A stretch of DNA of 64,000 nucleotides from Mycolicibacterium arenosum (GTDB taxonomy: Bacteria > Actinomycetota > Actinomycetes > Mycobacteriales > Mycobacteriaceae): positions 372,001 through 436,000 of the forward strand of contig NZ_JANDBD010000003.1 of assembly GCF_024320865.1 (NCBI RefSeq), given 5' to 3'. Shown piece by piece: positions 38,018 to 46,391 of the stretch; positions within the stretch are counted from its first letter, which is position 1, and every line of letters begins with the position of its first letter. Below the pieces are notes generated by a model. It was not told the origin of the DNA. It did not search any database and saw nothing but the letters and a program-made list of their open reading frames with translations. The position numbers and the translations under genes were made by a program.

Positions 38018-39480
38018 TGGTCGCCGGGGTTCCGCCGATCAGCGCGCAGGTCTCGGAGTTGGCGCGGACCGACCCCGACGCCCCGGCGGTCACCTGCGAG
38101 GGACGCACGCTGACCCGTGCCGAACTCGACCGCAGCACGAACCGGTTGGCGCGCGCGTACGCCGAGTTCGGGGTCGGGGTCGGCGATTACGTGTCGATCG
38201 CGATGCCGAACTCGATCGAGTGGATTCAGGCGATCCTCGCATGCTGGAAGCTCGGGGCGGTACCACAACCGCTGTCGGCTCGGCTGCCCGACGCCGAGTT
38301 CACCGGCATCCTCGATCTGAAGCCGCGTGCCCTGATCGTCGGTCGCACCGACCCGCGGGGCCTGGTCCCCAGCGTGCCAATGGATTTCACCCCCGCCGCC
38401 CTATCCGATGACGCCCTGCCGGACGCGGTGTCCCCGGTGTGGAAGTCGATGACATCGGGCGGCAGCACCGGGCGGCCCAAGCTGATCGAGGCGGGCGGCG
38501 ACAGCCGAATCCCGGCGGCGATCGGCTATCCACTCGGCGCGCAGGAGGGCGACGTCAACCTGATCTCCGTGCCGCTGAGCCACAACACCGGGTTCACCAC
38601 GGCGGCCGTCGGCCTGCTGCAGGGCCACCACCTGGTGGTGATGCCGCGATTCGACCCGCACGCGTTCCTCGGCCTGATCGCCGAGCACCGCGTCACGTTC
38701 CTGACCACCGTGCCCACCGTCATGCAGCGCCTGCTGCCGGTGTACCGGGCGGATCCGGCGTCCTACGACCTGTCGTCGATCCGCCGGTTCTGGCACCTCG
38801 GCGCGCCGTGCCCGCCCGTCATCAAGCTCGCCTGGATCGAGATCCTCGGCGGGGAGGCGGTGTGGGAACTGTACGGCGGCACCGAACTTCAGGCGTTGAC
38901 GTTCATCAACGGCGACCAGTACCTGACGCATCCGGGGTCGGTGGGCGTCGTCGTGGCCGGCGAGATGAAGGTACTCGACGACGACGGCAACGAATGCCCG
39001 CCCGGTGTCGTCGGCGAGATCTACATGCGGCCCGCGCCCGGCAGTGCGCCCACCTACCGGTACGTCGGCGTCACCGCGAAGAGTCGCGACGGCTGGGACT
39101 CCCTCGGCGACCTCGGGCACTTCGACGCCGACGGGTTCCTCTACCTGTCCGACCGCCGCGTCGACATGTTCACCGTCGGCGGCCGCAACGTGTACCCGGC
39201 CGAGATCGAGGCGGCGCTCGCCGAGCACCCGGACATCCTGTCCTGCTTGGTCGTCGGAGTCCCGGATGACGACCTCGGTCAGGTCCCGCACGCGCTGGTG
39301 CAGAGTTCGACCGCACTCGACGAGGACGCGATTCGCACGTTTCTCGTCGACCGGGTGGCCGCCTACAAGGTTCCCCGCGCGGTCGAGTTCGTCGACCGGC
39401 CGCTGCGCGACGACGCGGGCAAGGCGCGCCGCACGGCGGTGCGCGACGAGGTCATCGCGCGGGCCGCGCAATCGAGCTAG
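38017..39480 (+). CDS. Acyl-CoA ligase (AMP-forming), FadD/bile-acid-ligase type
   Basis: 487-aa ANL-superfamily enzyme. Motifs: P-loop MTSGGSTGRPKL (about 145-156), LYGGTELQ (A5-type), the hinge SDRRVDMFTVGGRNVYP and the C-terminal GKARRT with the probable catalytic Lys. It activates a carboxylic acid as acyl-AMP and transfers it to CoA. It is shorter than typical long-chain FadDs and resembles ligases for steroid/bile-acid or aromatic substrates. ATG overlaps the php stop by one base (TGATG). The end overlaps by 4 bp the stop of the convergent acyltransferase gene. I do not recall a ligase in this position in M. tuberculosis. Confidence 0.88.
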   Translation: MVAGVPPISAQVSELARTDPDAPAVTCEGRTLTRAELDRSTNRLARAYAEFGVGVGDYVSIAMPNSIEWIQAILACWKLGAVPQPLSARLPDAEFTGILDLKPRALIVGRTDPRGLVPSVPMDFTPAALSDDALPDAVSPVWKSMTSGGSTGRPKLIEAGGDSRIPAAIGYPLGAQEGDVNLISVPLSHNTGFTTAAVGLLQGHHLVVMPRFDPHAFLGLIAEHRVTFLTTVPTVMQRLLPVYRADPASYDLSSIRRFWHLGAPCPPVIKLAWIEILGGEAVWELYGGTELQALTFINGDQYLTHPGSVGVVVAGEMKVLDDDGNECPPGVVGEIYMRPAPGSAPTYRYVGVTAKSRDGWDSLGDLGHFDADGFLYLSDRRVDMFTVGGRNVYPAEIEAALAEHPDILSCLVVGVPDDDLGQVPHALVQSSTALDEDAIRTFLVDRVAAYKVPRAVEFVDRPLRDDAGKARRTAVRDEVIARAAQSS

Positions 39481-40652
39481 CGCGCGGCGGCGGGCTCCGT
39501 CGAGTCGGTAGCCGAACTGTCCAGCGGTGACGGATCGTTGCGTCTCTCCCACCGCCGCAGCGCGTTCCGGCACGGCGACTCCACCAGTGCGTAGCTGACG
39601 GCAGCGATCGCGAAGCCCAACAGCACGGTGAGGACCAACACCACGGGCATGTGGCCGTTGAACGGGAACTCGCCGATCATGGGGAACACCATCGCCAGCG
39701 CGGCGAGGTGCCAGACGAACAGCCCGTAGGACCACCGGCCCAGCGTCACCATCACGCCGCTGCCCAGGATCCGGTGCGGGGTGTCGGGCCGATCGAGCAC
39801 CAGCGGCGCCAGCAGCGCGCCCGCGACGACCGCCCCGCACGTCGTCTTGACGATGAACTGGCCCGCGGTGCCGGGGATCAGCCCCTCCGGGCCCGCGAAC
39901 GGTGATGCTGCGAGCAGAAACGCGGCCAGCGCGATCAGCGCCATCAGCACCCGGTGCCGGGCCAGCCGGTGCACCCAGCCGACGGGACTGACAGTCAGCT
40001 CGGCGAGCAGCATGCCCGCGGCGAACCACGCGAAGAACGCCGGCGGCCAGTTCCACGGGTTGATGCCGACCGGCGGGTCGAACGGCAGCAGCGCCCACCC
40101 CAGGCTGAGCACCGCCAGGGCGGACACTGCGGCGATCCGGCCGCGCGCGGGAACCCTGCGTGCCAGCAGTGCCAGCAGCGGCAGCGCGAGATAGAAGCTG
40201 ACCTCGACCGACAAACTCCACATCTGGGTGAGCCCGGCCGTCAGCGTCAGTGGTACGTAGATCTGGGTGAGGGTGAGGTTGGCCAGCCAGACGGTGCCAT
40301 CGGCGTTGGCATCCGGCAGCAGCGTCAGGATGACGATCACCGCCACCAGGTAGCCCGGCATGATCCGCACGATGCGCGACCGCAGGTAGTGCCCCGTCGG
40401 CGGCCGGTGCCGCAGCCCGCGCGCCGCCGCCGCGTGGCCGCGCCAGAGCAGGAACCCCGACAGCGCGAAGAACACGGCCACCGCCAGGTCGAAACGTCCA
40501 AGCAGGCGCCCCGTCACGCCGGTGGAGTGGCCCGTCTGGAACGCGACGTGCGTGATGACGACCCCGATCGCCGCGCAGGCGCGCATCCCCTCGACGGCGG
40601 GCAGGAAACCGCGCGTACCGCCGACTGTGCTGTCCTGGTCGTCGGTGGTCAT
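39477..40652 (-). CDS. Membrane acyltransferase, family 3 (Rv0228-like)
   Basis: 391-aa polytopic protein (about ten helices) of the acyltransferase-3/OafA family, which transfers acyl groups to sugars or lipids at the membrane. The opening FLPAVEGMRACAAIGVVITH contains the family pattern ExxRxxA...H with the conserved Arg and His. The soluble SGNH domain found in some members is absent. It corresponds by order and length to Rv0228 (407 aa). It is divergent from the DUF3068 operon across 102 bp and convergent with the ligase gene. An acyl decoration of an envelope glycolipid is the likely role; the acceptor is unknown. Confidence 0.85.
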   Translation of the reverse strand: MTTDDQDSTVGGTRGFLPAVEGMRACAAIGVVITHVAFQTGHSTGVTGRLLGRFDLAVAVFFALSGFLLWRGHAAAARGLRHRPPTGHYLRSRIVRIMPGYLVAVIVILTLLPDANADGTVWLANLTLTQIYVPLTLTAGLTQMWSLSVEVSFYLALPLLALLARRVPARGRIAAVSALAVLSLGWALLPFDPPVGINPWNWPPAFFAWFAAGMLLAELTVSPVGWVHRLARHRVLMALIALAAFLLAASPFAGPEGLIPGTAGQFIVKTTCGAVVAGALLAPLVLDRPDTPHRILGSGVMVTLGRWSYGLFVWHLAALAMVFPMIGEFPFNGHMPVVLVLTVLLGFAIAAVSYALVESPCRNALRRWERRNDPSPLDSSATDSTEPAAAR

Positions 40653-40662
40653 GCGCGACAGT

Positions 40663-40738
40663 CTGCCGGATGGGACTCGTAGTAAGCAGGCACCTTAGTT
40701 TGGACTGTTAGGGTCAGACGGGTTTTGCCGTCCGGCAG
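40663..40738. repeat. Long-range inverted repeat flanking the DUF3068 operon promoter region
   Basis: CTGCCGGATGG (40663-40673) and CCGTCCGGCAG (40728-40738) are complementary over 11 bp with one G-T type mismatch, 54 bp apart. The right arm ends 5 bp before the Shine-Dalgarno sequence of the downstream gene. It could be two half operators or a transcript hairpin. Confidence 0.4.
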
Positions 40739-40754
40739 GCGAAGGAGGCACGGT

Positions 40755-41960
40755 TTGAACCGCGCTGTGGCGCTGCGCATCGCGGCGTGCGGGCTGATGG
40801 GACTGGGCGCCGCCCTGCTCATGGCAGCCCTGTTGCTGACGATGTACACCTCGGGCCGGGTCGCCAAGATCCCGCTGAACATCGACACCACGCTGGTCAG
40901 TGAAGGCACTGCGACAGCGCTCGACCCCACGTCTCTCACGACGGGCGACCCGTTCGTCATCACGGAGAACACCCCCGTGGTGCTGCAGCGGCAGATCACG
41001 GTGGAGGCCCCGTCCAACGCCGACGTGGTCACGCTGCAGGTCGGCGACACGCTGCGCCGCACGGACCAGCAGCAGGACAACGGCCTGCTGCTCGCGATGG
41101 TCGACACGGTGACGCTGGACCGCTCGACGGCGATGGCGGTGTCCAGCGACACCAACCCCGGTGGCGCGGTGCAGAAGCCCCGGAGCATCGAGGAAGAGAA
41201 CCCGCCGACCAACATCGCGCTGCCGCACGACGGTCTGTCCTACCGGTTCCCGTACGACACGGAGAAGAAGACCTACCCGGTGTTCGACCCGATCGCGCAG
41301 AAGGCCTACGACGCCAACTACGACGGCGAAGAGGACGTCAACGGACTGGCGGCGTACCGGTTCACGCAGGACGTCGGGTACGACGGCAACGGTCCCGACG
41401 CGAAGCTCTCCGACCCGCTGAAGTACGCATCGCTCTACGAGAACGACGAGGACGGTCAGGTCACCGCCCGCGCCGCACTCTGGGGCGTCGAGGCCGAGGA
41501 TCCCGAAGAGCCGATCACGATGACGCGCTACTACGCGGCGCAGCGCACCTTCTGGGTCGACCCGGTGTCGGGCACCATCGTCAAGTCCAAGGAACACGGC
41601 TTCCACTACTACGCTCGGGACGCGCTCAAGCCCGAGGTGACGTTCGCCGACTTCACCGTCGAATCCACCGAGGACACGGTGGAGTCGCAGGTCGCGAGTG
41701 CACGCGACGAGGGTGACGTGGTGGCGCTGTGGAGCCGCATCCTGCCCATCTCGTTCACCGCGCTCGGCCTCGTCGCACTGGTCGGCGGCGTCCTGCTCGG
41801 CGCATTCACGCTGCGGGCCGAGCGGGCGCTGATCGATCCGGGTCTCGACGAGCCGGACCACGGCTTCTTCGGGCGCCGACCCACCGACTCGGGTCCGATG
41901 CCCGCTGCCGAGGCCCAGACCGAGAAGCTGCCGTCGCAGCGGCCCCCGGACCGCCACTGA
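40755..41960 (+). CDS. DUF3068 membrane protein (Rv0227c-like), lipomannan/LAM maturation factor
   Basis: 401 aa: an N-terminal membrane helix (about 3-30), a large exported domain of about 300 residues, and a second helix near 330-355 before a cytoplasmic Pro-rich tail. M. tuberculosis Rv0227c is 421 aa. The mycobacterial/corynebacterial DUF3068 protein has been reported to be needed for lipomannan maturation and LAM synthesis. Start: TTG at 40755, because AAGGAGG ends 6 nt upstream; the in-frame TTG at 40725 has no such site. It is followed after 14 bp by an integral membrane protein gene and is first of a three-gene operon. It has no enzyme motif that I can see. Confidence 0.88.
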   Translation: MNRAVALRIAACGLMGLGAALLMAALLLTMYTSGRVAKIPLNIDTTLVSEGTATALDPTSLTTGDPFVITENTPVVLQRQITVEAPSNADVVTLQVGDTLRRTDQQQDNGLLLAMVDTVTLDRSTAMAVSSDTNPGGAVQKPRSIEEENPPTNIALPHDGLSYRFPYDTEKKTYPVFDPIAQKAYDANYDGEEDVNGLAAYRFTQDVGYDGNGPDAKLSDPLKYASLYENDEDGQVTARAALWGVEAEDPEEPITMTRYYAAQRTFWVDPVSGTIVKSKEHGFHYYARDALKPEVTFADFTVESTEDTVESQVASARDEGDVVALWSRILPISFTALGLVALVGGVLLGAFTLRAERALIDPGLDEPDHGFFGRRPTDSGPMPAAEAQTEKLPSQRPPDRH

Positions 41961-41974
41961 GCCGTCGCGACCGC

Positions 41975-43612
41975 GTGGCGGTGCCTGCGTACGCGCTGGC
42001 ACTGGCGCTTCTGGTGACGGCCCCCCTGCTGGGACCGGGCTATCTTCTGCTGCGCGACGCGGTGTCGACGCCGCGCTCCCACCTCTCCGACGCCGCACTG
42101 GGATTGTCCGAGGCGGCGCCGCGTGCCCTGCCGCAGGACTTCGCGATCGCCGTGGCGTCGTGGGCGGTGGACGGCGGCGTCGTGGTCAAGGCGCTGCTGG
42201 TGGCGGGGTTGTGGCTCGCCGGCTGGGGCGCCGCACGGCTGGTGTCGACCGCGCTGCCCGCCGCGGGGGTGCCCGGCGAGTTCGTCGCCGCGACGGTCGC
42301 GGTGTGGAACCCGTACGTCGCGGAGCGGCTGCTGCAGGGCCACTGGAGTCTGCTGGTCGGCTACGGCTGCCTGCCGTGGGTGGGCGTCGCGGTGACGCGG
42401 CTGCGTACCGGGCTGGGCGGGTGGTGGCCACTGGTCGCCTGGATCGCGGTGGCGGGGCTCACCCCGACGGGCCTGATGCTCGCGGCGGTGGTCGCCCTGG
42501 TCGCCGTCGCGGTGCCGGGCACGGGCCGGTCGCGCCGAGCGTGCGCGGCGGTGAGCCTGGCGGTGGCGGTGCTGTCGTCGGCTCCGTGGCTGGTGGCCTC
42601 GGCGGCGGCGGGGTCGCTGTCGTCGACGCAGGCGACCGGGGTCACGGCGTTCGCCGCCAGGGCCGAGCCCGGCCTGGGGACCCTCGGCAGCCTGGCCGGG
42701 TTGGCTGGCATCTGGAACGGCCAGGCCGTACCGGATTCGCGGACAACGCTTTTCGCCGTGGTCGGCACCGCCGTGCTGCTCGCGGTGGTGGCTCTCGGCC
42801 TGCCGACGGCGCTGCGCACACCGGCGACGGTGCCGTTCCTGGTGCTCGCCGCCGTGGCGGTCGTGCTTCCCGCAGTCGCCGCGACGGGGCCCGGACTCGC
42901 GGCCCTGGAGGCGCTGATCCGCACGGTGCCCGGCCTCGGGGTCCTGCGCGACGGCCAGAAGTGGGTCGCACTCGCTGCGCCCGGCTACGCGCTGGCCGGT
43001 GGCGCCGCGGTACTCACGCTGCGACGCCGAGTACCCCCGGTCGCCGCGGCGGCGGTCTGCTGCGCCGCGCTACTCGCCGTGCTGCCGGACCTGGCGTGGG
43101 GCGTCGGCGGCAAGGTCGTGGCGGTGCGCTATCCGCCGGGGTGGGCGGCCGTGGCCGCTGAGATCAACGCCGATCCGCGGCCGGTGGCCGTGCTGCCGCC
43201 CGATGTGATGCGCGAATTCGCCTGGGCGGGAACCGCTCCCGTGCTCGATCCGCTGCCGCGCTGGGTGTCCGCCGACGTGCTGACGACGGGCGACCTCGTC
43301 ATCGGCGGGCAGACCGTACCCGGCGAGGGGACTCGAGCACGCGCGGTGCAACGTCTGCTGGCCGACGGCGCCGACTCCGACGAGTTGTTGCGCAACGGCG
43401 TCGGCTGGGTGGTGGTCGAGGGGGCCGCTGCGCCGCTGGATCTGCCCGTGGTGCACCGCGACGCCGACATCGCGCTGTACCGAGTCGGCGGGACCGGTGC
43501 TCCCGCCCCACACCGGGCACTCATGATCGCGACCCACCTGGTCTGGCTCGCGACGCTCGTCATCGGAATCGCCGGGTCGGCGTGGGCCCGTCGCCGTAGC
43601 ATCCGGTCGTGA
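41975..43612 (+). CDS. Integral membrane protein, GT-C-like (Rv0226c-like)
   Basis: 545 aa with about eleven hydrophobic segments followed by a C-terminal extracytoplasmic part (about 370-520) and a last helix. Segments align by eye with AftD from this same window: LVSTALPAAG...VAATVAVWNPYVAERL against the AftD stretch ending SPRALTTLGAISSETL, and RNGVGWVVVEGA against RQGISYVVVRND. I therefore suspect a short GT-C glycosyltransferase or a relative without activity. Rv0226c is 576 aa. Start is uncertain: GTG at 41975 or 41981; both follow the DUF3068 stop closely and no good ribosome site decides. Its stop overlaps the next GTG by 4 bp. Confidence 0.82.
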   Translation: MAVPAYALALALLVTAPLLGPGYLLLRDAVSTPRSHLSDAALGLSEAAPRALPQDFAIAVASWAVDGGVVVKALLVAGLWLAGWGAARLVSTALPAAGVPGEFVAATVAVWNPYVAERLLQGHWSLLVGYGCLPWVGVAVTRLRTGLGGWWPLVAWIAVAGLTPTGLMLAAVVALVAVAVPGTGRSRRACAAVSLAVAVLSSAPWLVASAAAGSLSSTQATGVTAFAARAEPGLGTLGSLAGLAGIWNGQAVPDSRTTLFAVVGTAVLLAVVALGLPTALRTPATVPFLVLAAVAVVLPAVAATGPGLAALEALIRTVPGLGVLRDGQKWVALAAPGYALAGGAAVLTLRRRVPPVAAAAVCCAALLAVLPDLAWGVGGKVVAVRYPPGWAAVAAEINADPRPVAVLPPDVMREFAWAGTAPVLDPLPRWVSADVLTTGDLVIGGQTVPGEGTRARAVQRLLADGADSDELLRNGVGWVVVEGAAAPLDLPVVHRDADIALYRVGGTGAPAPHRALMIATHLVWLATLVIGIAGSAWARRRSIRS

Positions 43613-44370
43613 GCTGGCTGAGCGGATGGTGGCAGGACGAGGTCGTCGGCGGATACAAGGGCCCGCTGCTGTTGAGCTTCACCGCGTTCGTGGTGACGTT
43701 CCTGACCACCCGCACCATCACCCGGTTGATCCGGGCGGGCAGGGGTCCGTTCCACAACATCAGCAGCGGCGGCGTGCACATGCACCACTCGACTCCGGGC
43801 GTCGTGCTGCTGATCACCGGCGGCTTCACGGCGGTCGGCGCACCGCCGATGTCGGCGTGGACCTATCTGGCCGGCCTGCTGATCGGCGTCGGCGCGTCGC
43901 TCGTGCTGGACGAGTTCGCGATGATCTTCCGGCTGCAGGACGTCTATTGGTCGCAGGAGGGCCAACTTTCGGTGAACATGGTGACGCTGGCAGCTGCCTG
44001 CGTCGGCCTGGCCGTCGCGGGCGTGTCACCCGTCGACGATCTGCCGCGCGACGTCACGGCGGTGCGCACCGCGGTGGTGGCGGTGCTGCTCGTCAACTTC
44101 GTCCTGGTGGCGATCACCGCGCTGAAAGGCAAGTACCCCACCGCGCTCCTCGGTCTGTTCATCGGGCCGGTCGCCTGGGTGGGTGCCGTCCGGCTGGCGC
44201 GCCCGACGTCGCCGTGGGCCCGCTGGCGCTACAGCCCGAAGAGGAAGGCTCGCGCTGAGCGGCGCGCCGCGGCGTTCGACGACCGGTGGGCTCCGATCCG
44301 GCGGCACTGGGACGACTTCATCGGCGGCACACCGACGTCGACGGATCCACCGCAGCAACAGGCCGGTTAG
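43609..44370 (+). CDS. Polytopic membrane protein of unknown function with a His cluster
   Basis: 253 aa, about six membrane segments, then a basic cytoplasmic tail (KRKARAERR) of some 45 residues. Between helices 1 and 2 is HNISSGGVHMHHSTPG, and helix 3 is followed by LVLDEFAMIFRLQDVYW; His, Asp and Glu in these loops could bind a metal. I do not recognise the family. GTG start overlaps the previous stop (GTGA), so it is coupled to the DUF3068/GT-C-like pair and probably shares their envelope role. Its stop overlaps the stop of the convergent GT4 gene by 4 bp. Confidence 0.78.
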   Translation: MSWLSGWWQDEVVGGYKGPLLLSFTAFVVTFLTTRTITRLIRAGRGPFHNISSGGVHMHHSTPGVVLLITGGFTAVGAPPMSAWTYLAGLLIGVGASLVLDEFAMIFRLQDVYWSQEGQLSVNMVTLAAACVGLAVAGVSPVDDLPRDVTAVRTAVVAVLLVNFVLVAITALKGKYPTALLGLFIGPVAWVGAVRLARPTSPWARWRYSPKRKARAERRAAAFDDRWAPIRRHWDDFIGGTPTSTDPPQQQAG

Positions 44371-45524
44371 ACCACGCCGCTGACGCGGTCGCCGCGGGCG
44401 ACCGACTCCAGCACATCGCGCATCGCGTCGGCGCTCATGCGCCAGGAGAATTCGAGGCTGCGCACCTGCGCCTTGGCGCCCAGTTGCTCGCGCAGCACCC
44501 GGTCGGTCAGCAGCTCGCGGGTTGCGTCGACCAGCCCGGCGTGATCGTCGACAAGCACGCCGGTGACCCCGTCGACGATCGAGTCCGTCAACCCGCCCGA
44601 CGTGCGATAGCCGATAGTCGGCACCGCGTGCTGAGCCGCCTCGGTAACGGCCAGCCCCCAGCCCTCCTTCTGCGACGGCAGGAGATGCACCCAGCAGCGT
44701 TGCAGCACTTCGTGTTTCGCGTAGTCGTCGATGTGACCGTGGAAGGTGACCGCGTCGGCGATGCCCAGCAGTTCGGCGCGCTCGACGAGCGGCTGCGCCC
44801 ACCAGCCTCCGCCGATGACGTCGAGGTGCACGTCGCGCAGCGTCGTTCGCAGTTCGGCGACCAGATCCAACGCGTGCTCGATCTGCTTGTGCGGCACCAG
44901 CCTCGAGAGCACGGCGATGCGCGGCGTGTCCGAGCGGGCGGTCGTGAGCGTTGCGGCGGGGGCCTCGTCGAGACCGTTGCGCACGACTGCGACGTGTCGG
45001 GGATTCACCCCGAGGTCGGCCAGATCGCGTGCCGACGGCAGCGACACCGTCACGTACTGATTGCGGCGATGCGCGCGCGGCGACACCCTCGACTCGACGA
45101 ACCAGCCCACCCGGCTCATCAGCCACCCCGCAACCGGCCACTGCTCGCGGTGGCAGTGGTGCACGAGCACGACGGCCCGCCGTCCGTACGCCAACCGCGC
45201 CAGGAACGGCACGCCGTTCTGGGTGTCGATCACGACGTCGGGTCGCACCCGCCGCAGTGGTCCGAGGCCGATCCGGGCGGCGAGCATCGCGACCATCGCG
45301 AAGATGTAGACGGTGTACCGGCCGCCGCCGCGACTGACGTGGACGCCGTCGACGAGGTCTCGGCGCGCCGCACCGTCGTAGCGGGCCGTGCGCAACGTGA
45401 CGTCGACACCCGATTCCGCGAGTTGGGCGCCGATCCGCTGCAGATAGGTCTCGCTGCCGCCGCCCTGAGGGTGGCCGGTGTCGCGCCAGCAGAGCAGCAG
45501 CACGGAGTTCACGGGGGCGGACAT
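44367..45524 (-). CDS. Glycosyltransferase family 4 (Rv0225-like)
   Basis: 385-aa GT-B enzyme. N-terminal part has the acceptor-domain glycine loop GHPQGGGSETYLQRIG (about 16-31). The C-terminal nucleotide-sugar domain carries VAVLSRLVPHKQIEHALDL-type sequence and the E-x7-E element (PSQKEGWGLAVTEA near 285). Soluble and cytoplasmic, so it should use a nucleotide sugar (GDP-mannose-like donors are common). Rv0225 is 384 aa. It diverges from the methyltransferase gene by 47 bp, and the two are conserved neighbours in M. tuberculosis, suggesting a common glycan or glycolipid pathway. Confidence 0.9.
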   Translation of the reverse strand: MSAPVNSVLLLCWRDTGHPQGGGSETYLQRIGAQLAESGVDVTLRTARYDGAARRDLVDGVHVSRGGGRYTVYIFAMVAMLAARIGLGPLRRVRPDVVIDTQNGVPFLARLAYGRRAVVLVHHCHREQWPVAGWLMSRVGWFVESRVSPRAHRRNQYVTVSLPSARDLADLGVNPRHVAVVRNGLDEAPAATLTTARSDTPRIAVLSRLVPHKQIEHALDLVAELRTTLRDVHLDVIGGGWWAQPLVERAELLGIADAVTFHGHIDDYAKHEVLQRCWVHLLPSQKEGWGLAVTEAAQHAVPTIGYRTSGGLTDSIVDGVTGVLVDDHAGLVDATRELLTDRVLREQLGAKAQVRSLEFSWRMSADAMRDVLESVARGDRVSGVV

Positions 45525-45559
45525 CGCTGTCGAGCGTAGTTCAGGTCAACCCGCGGGCT

Positions 45560-45565
45560 TACCCT
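45560..45565 (+). promoter_or_regulatory. -10 hexamer, leaderless start of the methyltransferase gene
   Basis: TACCCT ends 6 nt before the GTG at 45572. This supports 45572 over the second GTG at 45578. Confidence 0.45.
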
Positions 45566-45571
45566 CTCCGG

Positions 45572-46336
45572 GTGGCCGTGACCGACTCGTTCGCCAACCG
45601 GGCGACCCTTGCACGGTCGGTGCGGCTGCTGAGCGAGTTCCGGTTCGAGCAGACCGACCCCGCGCGTTTCTACGGTGCCCTCGCTGAGGACACCGTCGAC
45701 CTCGTCGCATCGCTGTGGTCGGGAGCGTGCGGTACGTCGCCCGACGGCCGCACCGTACTCGACGTCGGCGGCGGTCCCGGCTACTTCGCCGACGCCTTCG
45801 CCGACGCCGGCTTCGACTACCTCGGCGTCGAACCTGATCCCCGCGAGATGCATGCGGGCCCGGCGGGCGTGCGCGGGGCGGGCGCCTTCGTCCGCGCCTC
45901 CGGGATGGCGCTGCCGTTCGCCGATGACAGCGTCGACGTGTGCCTGTCGTCGAACGTCGCCGAACACGTCCGGGAGCCGTGGCGGCTCGGTGCGGAGATG
46001 TTGCGGGTGACGCGGCCCGGCGGGCTGGCGGTGCTGTCCTACACCGTGTGGCTCGGTCCGTTCGGCGGCCACGAGATGGGGCTGACGCACTACCTCGGCG
46101 GTCGGCGCGCCGCCGATCGCTACGCGCGCGCACACGGCCACCGACCGAAGAACGACTACGGCTCGTCGTTGTTCGCAGTCTCGGCGTCGGCGGGTCTGAA
46201 GTGGGCTGCGGGCACGGGCGCGTTGATCGCCGCATTCCCGCGCTACCACCCGCGATGGGCCTGGTGGATGGTCGGCGTGCCGGGTCTGCGGGAATTCACG
46301 GTGAGCAATCTGGTGCTGGTGTTACAGCCGTCCTGA
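45572..46336 (+). CDS. SAM-dependent methyltransferase (Rv0224c-like)
   Basis: 254-aa class I methyltransferase, the same length as Rv0224c. Motif I is VLDVGGGPGYFADAF (about 65-79), followed by the acidic GVEPDP that binds the SAM ribose and the post-motif SSNVAEHV near 128. The C-terminal part (LGGRRAADRYARAHGH) is specific to the subfamily. Methyl acceptor unknown; linkage to the GT4 and the LM/LAM operon points to a sugar or lipid. The gene stands 55 bp before the aldehyde dehydrogenase but that gene has its own promoter elements. Confidence 0.88.
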   Translation: MAVTDSFANRATLARSVRLLSEFRFEQTDPARFYGALAEDTVDLVASLWSGACGTSPDGRTVLDVGGGPGYFADAFADAGFDYLGVEPDPREMHAGPAGVRGAGAFVRASGMALPFADDSVDVCLSSNVAEHVREPWRLGAEMLRVTRPGGLAVLSYTVWLGPFGGHEMGLTHYLGGRRAADRYARAHGHRPKNDYGSSLFAVSASAGLKWAAGTGALIAAFPRYHPRWAWWMVGVPGLREFTVSNLVLVLQPS

Positions 46337-46346
46337 AAGGCTGAAC

Positions 46347-46360
46347 TGCAACAGGTTCTC
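46347..46360. promoter_or_regulatory. KstR-type operator upstream of the aldehyde dehydrogenase gene
   Basis: TGCAACAGGTTCTC matches the KstR consensus TNNAACNNGTTNNA at 13 of 14 positions (the last base is C). It overlaps the expected -35 region of the promoter whose -10 is at 46379-46384. KstR is the repressor of mycobacterial cholesterol catabolism. Confidence 0.65.
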
Positions 46361-46378
46361 GTTTCCGCTATTCGTGGG

Positions 46379-46384
46379 TAATGT
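46379..46384 (+). promoter_or_regulatory. -10 hexamer, leaderless start of the aldehyde dehydrogenase gene
   Basis: TAATGT ends 7 nt before the ATG at 46392, so the transcript should start on the A of ATG. It supports this start over the in-frame GTG at 46374. Confidence 0.5.
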
Positions 46385-46391
46385 GACGGCC

